Shown: positions 33,363 through 44,272, counted from the stretch's first letter. The stretch is DNA of 64,000 bases from Bettongia penicillata ogilbyi (GCA_023548195.1 JAJHZJ010000419.1:1982773-2046772), one strand, 5' to 3'. Translations and numbers: made by a program. The notes: generated by a model not told the origin, from the sequence alone.

Positions 33363-34005
33363 TTAACTAATCCTGTTGAACTAAATGCCAATTTATGTGT
33401 TTTTTTCTCCCTGAGAATACTGAAGGAATCCAAATACTATTCAGACCCTCTAAGTTTTGGAATTCTGAGGCAAAGTTCAGGTAAAGTTTTATCCTAAGTA
33501 AAATTGTGCTATAAATAAACATCATCATATTTCATCATATTCATCTTGAATATTCTGCATTATTTTGTTGGTATGGGTACACTCTCAATTCAAATAGATG
33601 GAAAACCTTTCCTGCCCTGACAAATTAAAAGAAAGTGTTCAGGAGTTGTAGTCAAAGTTTTTCTTCAATAATGATCCTTTTCATACAATGATAATGCATC
33701 AGAGTAAGACTTCTGTGGGGGAAATGATCATCAAAGAGCTTTAAAAGTATGCTTTTTTTTTCTTTAAGAACATTACATTTTCATTCCAAACACTGTTTCC
33801 CCAAATACTATTTGTAGGAACAATTGCAGAAGTAACATAGATGATAAAAAGTAGCAGTTTTTATGCTAGCAGAAGTTGCCCTTTACACATCCTGTAGAAA
33901 GAAAGAAATCACAGAGTACACATACAGGAAGTGGAACCATAAATAGGAATAAATAAACTCAGCAACTTATAAGCATATATTGAGCTTTTAATATGTTAAT
34001 GAATC
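33363..34005. other. Unassigned sequence
   Basis: Includes a short 'catcatatttcatcatattc' tandem near 33525. No gene. Confidence 0.45.
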
Positions 34006-34007
34006 AA

Positions 34008-34150
34008 TGCAAAAGTATTTATTAAGTGCTTACTCTGCACAAATCATTGCATGGAAGACGTTGTGCTAAGCCCTAGGGATACAGAATAAGGTGAAATAGC
34101 CCTTACTCTCAAAGAGCTAATCTGCTAATAGATGGAGAACATCTATGCAT
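34008..34150 (-). mobile_element. MIR/MIR3-like SINE
   Basis: 'gtatttattaagtgcttact', 'gttgtgctaagccctaggga' and 'cccttactctcaaagagcta' are well preserved. Confidence 0.75.
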
Positions 34151-34179
34151 CTAAGTATATTATAAATCTAACAGGAGGG

Positions 34180-34850
34180 AAATGAATAAGGATATGATGT
34201 CAATGTTCTGCCCGGCACTGTGCTATCCACTGTTTTTATTTTTACAAATATTCTTATTTGATATTAGATATTAGTGCATAAAGAATTTTTTATAATGAGC
34301 ACAAGGTAGGAGAGACACAAACCGCTGATGGTTATTTTATGGCTTTACATAGAAAGTGTCACTTGAGTTGAGTCTTAAAGAAAATTTGAGATTTAAAGAG
34401 GTGGAAATGAGCAGGATGTGCATTTTAGGCATGTGGGGTAGCTAGTGCAATAACACAGAGATGTCATATGTAAACAAGAATGAGTAGACAGATCAATTTG
34501 ACTAGATCACAAAATGTGAGTATAAGAGTAACATATGAAGGAAAAGTAGAGGCCTATCTTTGCAAGTCAGTGTTGAAAACCTTTAAATGTCAACCAGTTT
34601 AAAAAATTCCTTGGCAACCACTGGAGTAATTGAATGAGGAAGAATGACATGAATGGTAGCCAAGTCAAAGATGACCTAGGGTATGAAGAGACTTAAGAGA
34701 GATCAAATCTGAAGTTTTTGCTTTTGTCTAGGAATCAGGTGATGATAGATTGAACTGAGGTGGTATCTCTGTGAGCAGAGAGGAGGAGATTCAGGTGAGG
34801 AGTGGAAATGGAGGTATAGGGATAGAAGGAAGAGAAGGAATGTGAGAAAA
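34180..34850. repeat. Old interspersed repeat, also at 44450
   Basis: The portion 34610-34800 is repeated at 44450-44650: both contain 'caaagatgacctagggtatg', 'gagagatcaaatc' and 'gaactgaggtggt'. The broader segment has the layout of an old mammal-wide repeat ('gaatgacatgaatgg...gaggagattcaggtg'), but I cannot name the family. Mutated minus-strand frames here are meaningless. Confidence 0.6.
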
Positions 34851-34904
34851 ATATAAATGACAAGATTTGTCAAAAGTATTTTCACCTGGGGTAAAAATAA
34901 CTGT

Positions 34905-35424
34905 TAGCTTTGTTTGTCTTTATAAATTTTTTTAAAAATAATTTATTTTCTTTTAGTTTACAATATTAAGCTCCACAAGTCTTTAAGTTTCAAATTTTTT
35001 CCCCTTACCTCCCCTTCTCACTCCCCAAGATGGCATATAATCTGATAATAGGCTCTACATATACACATTCACATTAAACGTATTTTCATATGTCATGTTG
35101 CAAAGAAGAACTATAACCAATGGAATGAACCACAAGAAAGAAGAAAAAAAGAAAAGAAAACAAAAAGAGAGACAGCAAATAGTATGCTTTAATCTGCATT
35201 CAGACTCTGTAATTTTTTCTCTAGATGTGGAAAGCATTTTCCAACATGAGTCTTTTGGAGTTGTCTTAGACTCTTGCATTGCTGAGAAGAGCCAAGTCTA
35301 TCAAAGTTAGTCATCACACAATGTGGCTGTGTACAGTGTTCTGGTTCTGTTCTCTTCACCAATCATCAGTTCAGATGAGTCGTTCCAGGTGCTTCTGAAA
35401 TCTGCCTGCTCATCATTTCTTTAT
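34905..35424 (-). mobile_element. L1 ORF2 C terminus and 3'UTR
   Basis: On the minus strand, 'gatgagcaggcagatttcag' (ORF2 tail) starts near 35415, then the 3'UTR, ending with the A-rich tail (T-rich at 34921-34945 on the plus strand). Its 5' truncation point coincides with the 3' end of the HAL1-like element at 35430. Confidence 0.78.
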
Positions 35425-36277
35425 CATTATTATTAGTTTGTTTTTAGTTTACAACATTCACTTCCACAATACTTTGAGTTCCAAATTTTCTCCTCATTTC
35501 TCCCCTCCACCCAACCCAAAACAGTATGCATTCTGATTACCACTTCCCCCAATCTGACCGTCCTTCTATCACACCCCTCCCTTCTCTTACCCTCCTCTCC
35601 CTCTATTTTCTTGTAGGGCAAGATGGATTTTTATACCCCATTTCCTGTATGTCTTATTTCCCAGCTGCATGCAAAAAAAATTTTAACATTCACTTTTAAA
35701 ACTTTGAGTTCCAAATTCTCTCCCTTCCTTCCTCCCCACCCACCTTCATTGAGAAGGCACATTCAAGGAAGGTTATACATGTGTAGTAATGCAAATCACT
35801 TCCATAACAGTCATGTTGTAAAAGACTAACTATATTTCCCTTCCTCCTCTTCTAACCCCATTTATTCTATTCTCTCTTTCGACCTTGTCCCTCCTCAAAA
35901 GTGTTTACTTCTAATTACCCCCTCCTCTCATTTGCTTTTGCTTTTTCATCCTCCCCTCCCCATCCACATTTATTACCTTAACCCAACTTTCCTGTAGTGT
36001 AAGATCGGTTTCCATACCAAATTGAGTGTACATGTTATTCCCTTCTTAATCCAAATTGAATAAAAGGTTCACTCTTTCCCTTTCACCTTCCCCCTCTTCC
36101 CCTCCATTGAAAAAGCTTTTTCTTGCCTCTTTTATGAGAGATAATTTGCCCCATTCCATTTTTCCCTTTCTCCTTCCAATATATTCCTCTCTCACCCCTT
36201 AATTTTAGTTTTTTCCTTCCTTCCTTCCTTCCTCATCCCTTCCTATTCAACTCACTCTGTGAACTCTTTCTATATCT

Positions 36278-36307
36278 ATGATATATATATATATATATAT
36301 ATATATT
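36278..36307. repeat. (AT)n microsatellite inside HAL1 3'UTR
   Basis: Pure AT run at the position homologous to the (AC)n at 31833. Confidence 0.92.
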
Positions 36308-36507
36308 CCTCCAACTACCCTAATACTGAAAGAAGTCTCAAGAGTTACAAATATTATCTTTCCATGTAAGAATGTAAACAGCTCAATTTTAATAAGTCCC
36401 TTATGATTTCTTTTTCCTATTGATCTTTTCATGCTTCTCTTGATTCTTGTGTTTGAAAGTCAAATTTTCTACTCCAAGTCTTTTCATCAAGAATGCTTGT
36501 AAGCCCT

Positions 36508-36714
36508 CTATTTCATTGAATGATCACTTTTCCCCTGAAATATTATACTCAGTTTTGCTGGGTAGGTGATTCTTGGTTTGAGTCCTAGTTTCTTTGACTT
36601 CTGGAATATCACATTCCATGCCCTTTGATCCCTTAATGTAGAAGCTGCTAGATCTTGTGTTATCCTGATTGTATTTCCACAATACTCGAATTGTTTCTTT
36701 CTGGCTCCTTGCAA
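36508..36714 (-). pseudogene. HAL1 ORF1 C-terminal domain remnant
   Basis: KKQFEYCGNTIRITQDLAAS, LRDQRAWNVIFQ and PRITYPAKLSI are the conserved C-terminal domain of mammalian L1 ORF1 (compare human ...RLTADLSAETLQARREW... ISYPAKLS). It ends with a premature stop after SMK caused by loss of one base in an A run; the normal frame would continue FNEIE. The plus-strand copy ends at the same spot (31621). Confidence 0.75.
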
Positions 36715-37014
36715 TGTTTTCTACATGATCTGGGAGCTCTGGAATTTGGCTACAATATTGCTGGGAGTTTTCCTTTGGGGATCTCTTTCAGGAAGAAACT
36801 GGTGGATTCTTTCAATAGCTATTTTCCCCTCTGGTTCTAGAATATCAGGGCAGTTTTCCTTGATTATTTCTTGAAAGATAATGTCTAGGCTCTGTTTTTG
36901 ATCATGGTTTTCAGGTAGTTCAATAATTTTTACATTTTCTCTCCTGGATCTGTTTTCCAGGCCAGTTATTGTTCATGATTTTTTTCATTCATTTAATTTT
37001 GTTTTATAATTTCT

Positions 37015-37485
37015 TCATTTTTCATAAAGTGACTTCATTTGCTCCATTCTAATCTTTAAGGAATTATTTTCTTCAGTGAGCTTTTGAACTTCCTTTTTCA
37101 TCTGACCACTTCTTTTCAGGTCATTCTTCTCTTCTTTGAGTTTTGGGGTCTCTTTTGTCATTTGAGTTAGTCTATTTTTTACATTGTTTTTCTCTTCAGC
37201 ATTTTTTGGCTCTCTTTTAGCAAACAGTTGACTTTTTTTTTCATAATTTCCTTGCATCATTCTCATTTTTCTTCCCAAATTTTTCTCTACTTCCCTTACT
37301 TGATTTTCAAATTTTTTTTTGAACTCTTCCATGGCCGGAGATAAATTTATATTTTTCTTAGAGGCTTTGGGTAGAGGAACTTTGACTTGGTTGTCTTCTG
37401 TTTTCATGTTTTGGTTTTCCTTGTCACCAAAGTAAAATTCTATGGTGTTGTTCTTTTTACAGTTTTTTCTCATTTCCCCAGTCAT
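37015..37485 (-). CDS. HAL1 ORF1 N-terminal coiled-coil remnant
   Basis: This 156-codon frame is the best-preserved ORF1 piece in the window and keeps its ATG. It starts MTGEMRKNCKKNNTIEFYFG, then a Lys/Glu-rich heptad region (residues about 50-156) typical of the ORF1 trimeric coiled coil, e.g. NSLKIRMEQMKSLYEK at its end, where a stop interrupts. The C-terminal domain lies downstream in another frame. L1 ORF1 proteins are RNA-binding trimers that package L1 RNA; this one is truncated by mutation and non-functional. Confidence 0.6.
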   Translation of the reverse strand: MTGEMRKNCKKNNTIEFYFGDKENQNMKTEDNQVKVPLPKASKKNINLSPAMEEFKKKFENQVREVEKNLGRKMRMMQGNYEKKSQLFAKREPKNAEEKNNVKNRLTQMTKETPKLKEEKNDLKRSGQMKKEVQKLTEENNSLKIRMEQMKSLYEK

Positions 37486-38049
37486 TTACTTGACTTTTGA
37501 GCTCTTGGTTAACCTAGTTCTCTGCTTCCAGTGAGGGTTAGGGGCATACTGTCAGTCACTTGATGCCCCCCACCTTACAATCTGTGGGCATAGAGCTCCA
37601 GAAACAGCCATTGCCACTGCCCCTGATGATGCTACTCTGGGTATAACAGGCTCCTCCACCCCCTCCACCACCTTGGATCTAGGGCCAGACCACTCTACTC
37701 TCTCATACATGTCCCACAGTTTTTTTTTCCCACTAGCCTTCCAATTTGTCCTTGGAATTTTGGGGTTGTGAAGCCTGGAAACCACCAAAGGTGCCAGATA
37801 TTAAGTACACCAACTGCCCATTTATTCAGGACCTGCTCAGGTCCCATCAGTGCTGGGGCAGCCCAAACTGGACTGATCTCTGTTTGCAGTGCTGGTGCAA
37901 TAGACACTTCCTCTCAGCCCAGCTGTCTTGGCCTGGAGATTTTCATCACTTCATCATGCTGTGTGTTCTGCAGCTCCAGGATTTGTTTAAAGTCATTTTA
38001 CAGGTATTTGGATGGGTTTGGGGTGAGAGCTCTAGCAATTTCTTGCTTT

Positions 38050-38072
38050 TACTCTGCCATCTTGGCTCTGCC
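38050..38072 (-). promoter_or_regulatory. YY1-like motif at HAL1 5' end
   Basis: 'gccaagatggcaga' on the minus strand within 20 bases of the element start, as in L1. Intact match to CAAGATGGC. Confidence 0.5.
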
Positions 38073-38087
38073 ACTTTATTTCTTTAT

Positions 38088-39165
38088 TGAGAGGCAGTTC
38101 AATGGCAATGTAGATGATGAGGGGATGGTGTATCTCAGGAAAAGGGTAAAATGCCAAAGGAACCATGAGAGGGATTTCTCTAGGGTAGCTGTGATCCAAT
38201 GGCAGAATGCCCTGAATTATGTCATTGAACCACTAGTCACTGTGGGATAGTAATACTCCTATCCAGGGAGGAAGACTTCCCACCTCCAGCCCTTGAGGTT
38301 AGTTCCATTTGCCTGTGTCAATTATAACTCTATTTCTTTTGTTTTAAATATGAAGAGATCACTGAGTTTGGACATGTTGAATTTTTATTTTTTATAGTTC
38401 TTCCTGCTGACCTTTACATGACTAAATCAATATCTTCTCTCAGAAAAAGATAGTGTTATGGTGTTATTCACTGCCTTTTTCTTTAGATATATAGCTATGG
38501 TTTCATAGTCATCTTTCACACAGACTTTGATATATCAATGTAAGAAATAACATAAGAATGCAAAGTTAGACATATTAAAGTTTATATATTTAGGAGGGAA
38601 AAGAATCTTGCCCTTTAATCACTTTATATTCTCAAGGTGAATGTCTCTAATTTTTCTATATGGTTAAGATCCCATAAGGCCAACTTTTCATTGCTTAGAA
38701 GTGAACAAGGACTGAACCTGCATGGTTTTGTATTTCCTATTTGGGCCAGATTTAATGCCACAAATCAATTATTATGCTTTCAACAATGGCAATGATGGAT
38801 GGCATTTGGGGGGTGGAGTTGGGAGAGGAGATAGTTTGCATTTTTAAGCATAGTTTATCTTCCATTATGCTGGTTTCAGAGAACAAAATGTCAATGATAT
38901 CCCCTAAGTTAGAGAACAATTAAGTTTAATATCTGTTCCAAGCTCTGAAAGAGTTTTATTCCAGTCTTTCCTTTTTTGTGCTAAATTTCTGAAGATTTTC
39001 TATGAACACTTACTTGAGGGCTTAATATGAATTCTACCTCCATAAATATTGCAAAAAAATTCACAATTTCATCAATGTCCGTACTTCTTTCACTAGCACA
39101 GATTGCAAAGCATCTATATATTGCTTTCTTAAGTCACTTTTCCATCTCTTTCAGTTTTATTATTT
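38088..39165. other. Unassigned sequence, no gene
   Basis: No repeat family or coding signature recognised. Confidence 0.45.
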
Positions 39166-39169
39166 TATT

Positions 39170-39510
39170 TTAAAATTTTTATTGATGAATGTATATCATA
39201 GCAAGACATTATAGATGTACTTCTCTCTTCTCCCCATCATCCCTTGAACCTTCTCTGTTAACAAATAAAAGCAATTAAAACAAAATGACGACATCTGACA
39301 GCATATGCAACAGTCAATATTCATAGTTCTCTAACCATCTATTTTCAAAGAAAGAAAATAAATCACTTCCTTTCCCCTAATATTCTCCTTCATACATTGA
39401 GGAAAACAAAACAAAACACATGTGACAGATGTGCATAGTTGAGCACAATACATTTCTTACATTGGCAGTTATGTGTGTGTGTGTGTTTGCATATCATTAT
39501 ATACTTAGCG
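39170..39510 (-). mobile_element. Old L1 3'UTR, piece 1 of 3
   Basis: Plus-strand 'gatgtacttctctcttctcc' and 'gacagcatatgcaacagtca' belong to an older L1-type 3'UTR read from its end. The sequence continues at 42268 and again at 44273 after two insertions. A (TG)n run lies at 39473-39486. Confidence 0.55.
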
Positions 39511-39520
39511 GATAATTTCT
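39511..39520. repeat. Target-site duplication of HAL1-like copy (left)
   Basis: 'gataatttct' here and 'gataattttt' at 42258-42267 flank the element. Confidence 0.7.
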
Positions 39521-42257
39521 CTTTTTTTTCCATTATTTTAAATTTATTTATTTTAGTTTTCAACATTTGTTTCCACAAGATTTGGAGTTCCAAGTTTTCT
39601 CCCCATCACTCACCTTCCCCCACCCCATGACACTGTGCATTATGAATACTCCTTCCCCCAATCTTCCCTCCCTTCTATCACACTCCTCCCTTCCCTTATC
39701 CCTATTTTCTTTCTTTTCTTGAGGAGTAAGATTGAGTTCTATACTATACTATATTTCTATACCTGTATTTCTTATTTCCCAGTTGCATGCAAAAACAATT
39801 CTCAAAATTCATTCCTAAAACTTTGAGTTCCAACTTCTCCCCCTTCTTCGCTCCCCACACATCCCCACTTTGAAGGTAAACAATTAATAATAGTCATGTT
39901 GTGAAAGACTAACTATATTTCCCTCCATCCTATCCTGTCCCCCACTTATTTTATTCTCTCTTTTGACCTTGTCCCTCTCCAAAAGTGTTTACTTCTAATT
40001 TCTCCTTCCTCCCATTTGCCCTTCCTTCTATCATCCCCCCTATGCCCCACTTATCTCTTTCTCCCCTACTTTCCTGTAGTGTAAGATAGATTTTCATACC
40101 AAATTGAGTGTGCATGTTATTCCCTCTTTAAGCCAAATGTGATGAGAGTAAGCTTCACATTTTCCCTCTCACTTCCCCCTTTTCCCCCTCCATTGAAAAA
40201 GCTTTTTCTTGCCTCTTTTATGAGAAATAATTTGCCCCATTCAATTTCTTCTTTTCTCCTCCCAATATATTCTCTCTCACCCTTTAATTTTGTTTTTTTA
40301 TATATCATCCTTTCCTATTTAACTCACCCTGTACCCTCTGTCTATATGTATATAATCCCCCCAACTACCCACATATTGAGAAAAGTCTCCCGAGCTACAA
40401 ATAATATATGTCCATGCAGGAATGTAAACAGTTCAACTTTAGTAAGTCCCTTATGATTTCTCTTTCCTGTTTACCTTTCCATGCTTCTCTTGATTTTTGT
40501 GTTTGAAAATCAAATTTTCTATTCAGTTCGATCTTTCCATCAAAAATACTTGAAATCCCTCTATTTCATTGAATGACCACCTTTTTCCCCTAATGTATTA
40601 TATACTTAGTTTTGCTCGGTAAGTGGTTCTTGATTTTAATCTTAGTTCCTTTGACTTCTAGAATATCATATTCCAAGCACTTTGATCCCTTATTGTAGAA
40701 GCTGCTAAATCTTGTGTTATACAATTATATTTCCACAATACTCAAATTGTTTCTTTCTGGCTGCTTGAAATATTTTCTCCTTGACCTGGGAATTCTGAAA
40801 TCTGGCCACAATATTCTCAGGAGTTTTTCTTTTTGGATTTCTTTTAGGAGGCAACTGCCAGATTCTTTCAATATTTATTTTACCCACTGGTTCTAGAATA
40901 TCAGGGCAGTTTTTCTTGACAATTTCATGAAAAATGATGTCTAAGCTCTTTTTGTATCATGGCTTTCAGGTAGCCCAATAATTTTTAAATTGTCTCTCCT
41001 GGATCTATTTTCTAGGTCAGTTGTTTTTCCAATGAGATATTTCACATTGTCTTATTTTTTTCATTCATTTGGTTTTGTTTTATAATTTCTTGATTTCTCA
41101 TAAAGTCATTAGCTGCTATCTGCTCCATTCTAATTTTTAAAGAACAATTTTCTTCAGTGAGCTTTTGAACATCCTTTTCCACTTGGCTAATTATGCTTTT
41201 TACAGCATTTTTCTCCTCGTTGACTTTTGGACCTCTTTTGTCATTTTACTTAGTTTATTTTTAAAGGTGTTTTTTTTTTCAGAAATTTTTTGGGTCTCCT
41301 TCAGCAAGCTGTTGACTTGCTTTTCATGATTTTCTGGCATCCCTCTCATTTATCTTCCCATTTTTTCTCCACCTCTCTTACTTGATTTTCAAAATCTTTT
41401 TTGACCTCTTCCATGACCTGAGACCATTGCAAATTTATGTTGGAGGTTTTTGGATGAAGAAGCTTTGACTTTTATGTCTTCCTCTAATGGTATGCTTTGT
41501 TCTTTGGCATCCAAAGGGATAGAGGAAAATATCTGTTCTCTAAGAAAGTAGCCTTCTGTATAGTCTCATTTTTTTCCCTTTCTGGCTTTTTTCCAGTCAG
41601 TTACTTGACTTCTGAGTCCTTTGTCAAGTGGAGGGCATACTCTAGGAAACTGTAAGTTCTTAATTCCTCCAAGGTGGTACAATCAAGGTCCTGCACTCTG
41701 GTCTGGGAGGAACCACAGGCTTTTCTTCCCAGGATCTGCAAGTAGGGTTTCCTCGCCACAATTGCCTACAGCTCCACCACACTAGTGCTCCTCCTCGCCC
41801 CAGGACCACCACTCAGGGTTGAGATCCAAATCAGTGGCTCAGTTCCCCAGGGTCTTTAGGCTAAGTGCTCCAAAAATGGACACTGTGCAGCAGTGATTTC
41901 CACCTGTCCTGGGCCCAAGGCCAGGGTCAGACACTACTCCCTTCTCACCCAGGTGAAAGAGATTTCTCTCTGACATTTAAAACTGTCTTTTGCATTTGTG
42001 GGTTGAACAATCTGGGAACCACAGCTGCTGCTTGGTATTCTGCCTGCTCCAGTCCTGTCCCTGCTGCTCCATGCCTGGTGAGATAGGCCTTTCCTGTCAG
42101 CCTTCCAGGCTGTTTTGGGCTGGAAATCTCTTTCGCTCTGTTGTTTTGTGACTTCTGTTGCTCTAAAATTTGTTTAGTCATTTTAAAGGTGTTTTATGGA
42201 CTTTGGAGGTAGAACTAAGACTGGGTCTGTCCTTCAACTCCATCATCTTGGCTCCCT
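39521..42257 (-). mobile_element. HAL1-like element, near full length, second copy
   Basis: 5' end near 42256 ('gagccaagatgatggagttg' on the minus strand), 5'UTR to about 41601, ORF1 start at 41598-41600 where the codon is CTG, decayed ORF1 to about 40480, then the same 3'UTR as the copy at 35425, ending in A-rich 'aaaactaaaataaataaatt' near 39540. About 2.7 kb and no ORF2. More diverged than its neighbour. Confidence 0.8.
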
Positions 42258-42267
42258 GATAATTTTT
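42258..42267. repeat. Target-site duplication of HAL1-like copy (right)
   Basis: 'gataattttt', matching 39511-39520 in 8-9 of 10 bases. Confidence 0.7.
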
Positions 42268-42363
42268 CATTCAGAAGGAGGGTAGCATTTTTAATGTGGA
42301 TCTTCTGAAATCATGTATGGTCATTGAGTTCATCAGAGTTTTTATGCCTTTTAAAGTTGTTTC
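42268..42363 (-). mobile_element. Old L1 3'UTR, piece 2 of 3
   Basis: 'agggtagcatttttaatgtg' and 'tggtcattgagttcatcaga' are an L1 3'UTR segment on the minus strand, caught between the HAL1-like element and the plus-strand L1. Confidence 0.6.
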
Positions 42364-44261
42364 CTTTTTAGAGCAAGAAAAAGATAATATCAAAATTCAT
42401 CTGGAAGAAAAAAATGTTCAGAATATCAAGGGAATTAATGAAAAGAAAAGAAATGAAAAGAGCTAGGTGGCCTACCTCTACCAGATCTCACATTGTATTA
42501 TAAAGCAGCAATTATCAAAACCACTTGATACTGACTAAGAAACAAAAGTTTAGACCAGTGGAATATGTTAGGTACTCAAGACACAGTAGTCAATGAATAT
42601 AGCAATCTACTGTTTGATAAACCCAAGGACCCCAGCTTATGAGATAAGAACTCACTCTTACCCAAAAGTTGCTGGGAAAACTGGATGACAGTGTGGTGGA
42701 AACTTGGCATAGACCAATGCCTGACACCATACACAAGAATAAAGGCTACATGATCTAGGTATATACCCATTTGGGTACATGATCTAGGTAGAAAGATTGA
42801 TACCATAAACAAATTAGTGGAGCAAGGAACAGTGTATTTATCAGATTTATGGAGAAGGGAAGAATTTTGACTAAACAAGAGATAGAAAACATTATAAAGT
42901 GCAAAATGGATAATTTTGTTTACATTAAATTGAAAAGGTTTTGCACAACCAAACCCAATGCAACCAAGATTAAGAGGGAAGCAGAAAACTGGGAAAGAAT
43001 TTTTGCAACTCATGTCTGTGACGAAGGCCTCATTTCTCAAATATACAGAGAACTGAGTAAAATGTACAAGACTACATTCATTCCCCAATTGATAAATGGT
43101 CAAAGGATCTCAGAGCTGTTTTGATTTGCATGTCTGCAATCACTAGTGATTTAGAACATCTTTTCATATGACTATAGATAATAATATACTATAGATATAG
43201 TAGACTATATCTATAATAGACTATAGATATAATAGATAGCTTTATTATAGTCATCTTTTCATATGACTATAGATAATAATATACTATAGATATAGTAGAC
43301 TATATCTATAATAGACTATAGATATAATAGATAGCTTTATTATAGTCATATGAAAAGATGTTCAAATCACTAGTGATTGGAGACATGCAAATCAAAACAG
43401 CTCTGAGATACCACATCACACCTATCAGATTAGCTAATATGACAAAACAGGAAGATGACAAATGTTGAAGAAGATGTGGGTGAGTTGGAACACTTATTCA
43501 ATGTTGATGGAGCTGTGAGCTGATCCAACCATCTGGAGAGCAATTTGGAACTATGGTAAAAGGGTTACAAAAATTTGCATAGCCTTGGACCCAGCAATAC
43601 CACTTCTAGGACCCAAGACATCATAAAAATGGGATAGGGTCCCACATGTACAAAAATATTTATAGCAGCTCTCTTTGTGGCAGTCAAAATTGGAAATCAA
43701 GGGGATGCCTATCATTTGGGGAATGACTGAATAAATTGTGGTATATGAATGTAATGGAATACAATTGTGCCATAAGAAATGATCATCAGGAATACTTCAG
43801 AGAGGCCTGGAAAGACACATATGAACTAATGCTGCATGAAAGGAGCAGAACAAGGAAAACTTTGTACACAGCAACAACCACAGTGTGTGAGGAATTTTTC
43901 TGGTAGACTTAGTACTTCATTGAAATGCATGGACTTCAATAGTTCCCAATAGTCTCTAAAGGCAAAATGCCTTCCACATCCAGAGAAAGAACTATGGAAT
44001 TGGATCACAGAATGAAGCATATTATTTTCTTTTGTATTATATTTTGATTTGTTTTATGAGTTCTCCCATTCATTTTAATTCTTCTATGCAACATGACTAA
44101 GGTGAAAATGTATTTAATAGGATGTATGTGTAAAACCTATATAAAAACTGTATGCCATCTTAGGGAGGGAGTGGTAAAGTAGAGGGGAAGTGGGGTAGGG
44201 GGAAATCTAAGATATATGAAAGTGATTGTAGAACACTGAAAACAAATAAAATATTTTTTAA
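42364..44261 (+). mobile_element. 5'-truncated L1 (ORF2 3' half and 3'UTR)
   Basis: Reads KFIWKK, GVGLPN-like 'rwptSTRSHIV', YKAAIIKT, SLDQWNM-like residues, then in frame 42849-43124 KLKRFCTTKPNATKIKREAE and NWERIFATHVCDEGLISQIY, a clear match to the L1 ORF2 C-terminal domain. The tail shows 'ggaatgactgaataaattgt' and a 3'UTR ending 'ggaagtggggtagggggaaa' plus A-rich end at 44261. Flanked by an 11-base perfect duplication 'aaagttgtttc' (42353-42363 and 44262-44272). Interrupted internally by a foldback (43107-43412). The overlapping minus-strand 175-codon frame at 42576-43103 is its shadow. Confidence 0.88.
43107..43412. repeat. AT-rich foldback: inverted arms with a 95-base tandem inside
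   Basis: The left arm (about 43107-43176) is the reverse complement of the right arm (about 43341-43412), about 70 bases each with one substitution and one indel. Between them a 95-base unit occurs twice in tandem (43157-43251 and 43252-43346), apparently identical. The right arm is the normal L1 sense sequence; the left arm is an extra inverted copy of it. The arm tips read 'catcttttcatatgactata' and its complement. Confidence 0.88.
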
Positions 44262-44272
44262 AAAGTTGTTTC

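Larger units (their letters stand above)
35425..38074 (-). mobile_element. HAL1-like element, near full length
   Basis: 5' end near 38072 ('ggcagagccaagatggcaga' on the minus strand), 5'UTR to 37486, ORF1 37485 to about 36430, and a pyrimidine-rich (plus strand) 3'UTR to 35430 without any ORF2. About 2.64 kb. The order matches the copy at 39521-42256 throughout. A 10-base repeat 'atttctttat' at 35415-35424 and 38078-38087 may be the target-site duplication. Confidence 0.8.

Noticed and set aside
37746..38250. Two overlapping plus-strand frames of 114 and 160 codons
   Set aside because: They run antisense through the 5'UTR of the HAL1-like element and into flanking DNA; no domain and no homologous frame in the other copies.
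42576..43103. 175-codon minus-strand frame
   Set aside because: It is the antisense shadow of the L1 ORF2 segment on the plus strand, which matches the L1 C-terminal domain.
43157..43346. CRISPR-like or satellite array
   Set aside because: Only two 95-base tandem units with no spacers; explained by the L1-derived foldback.
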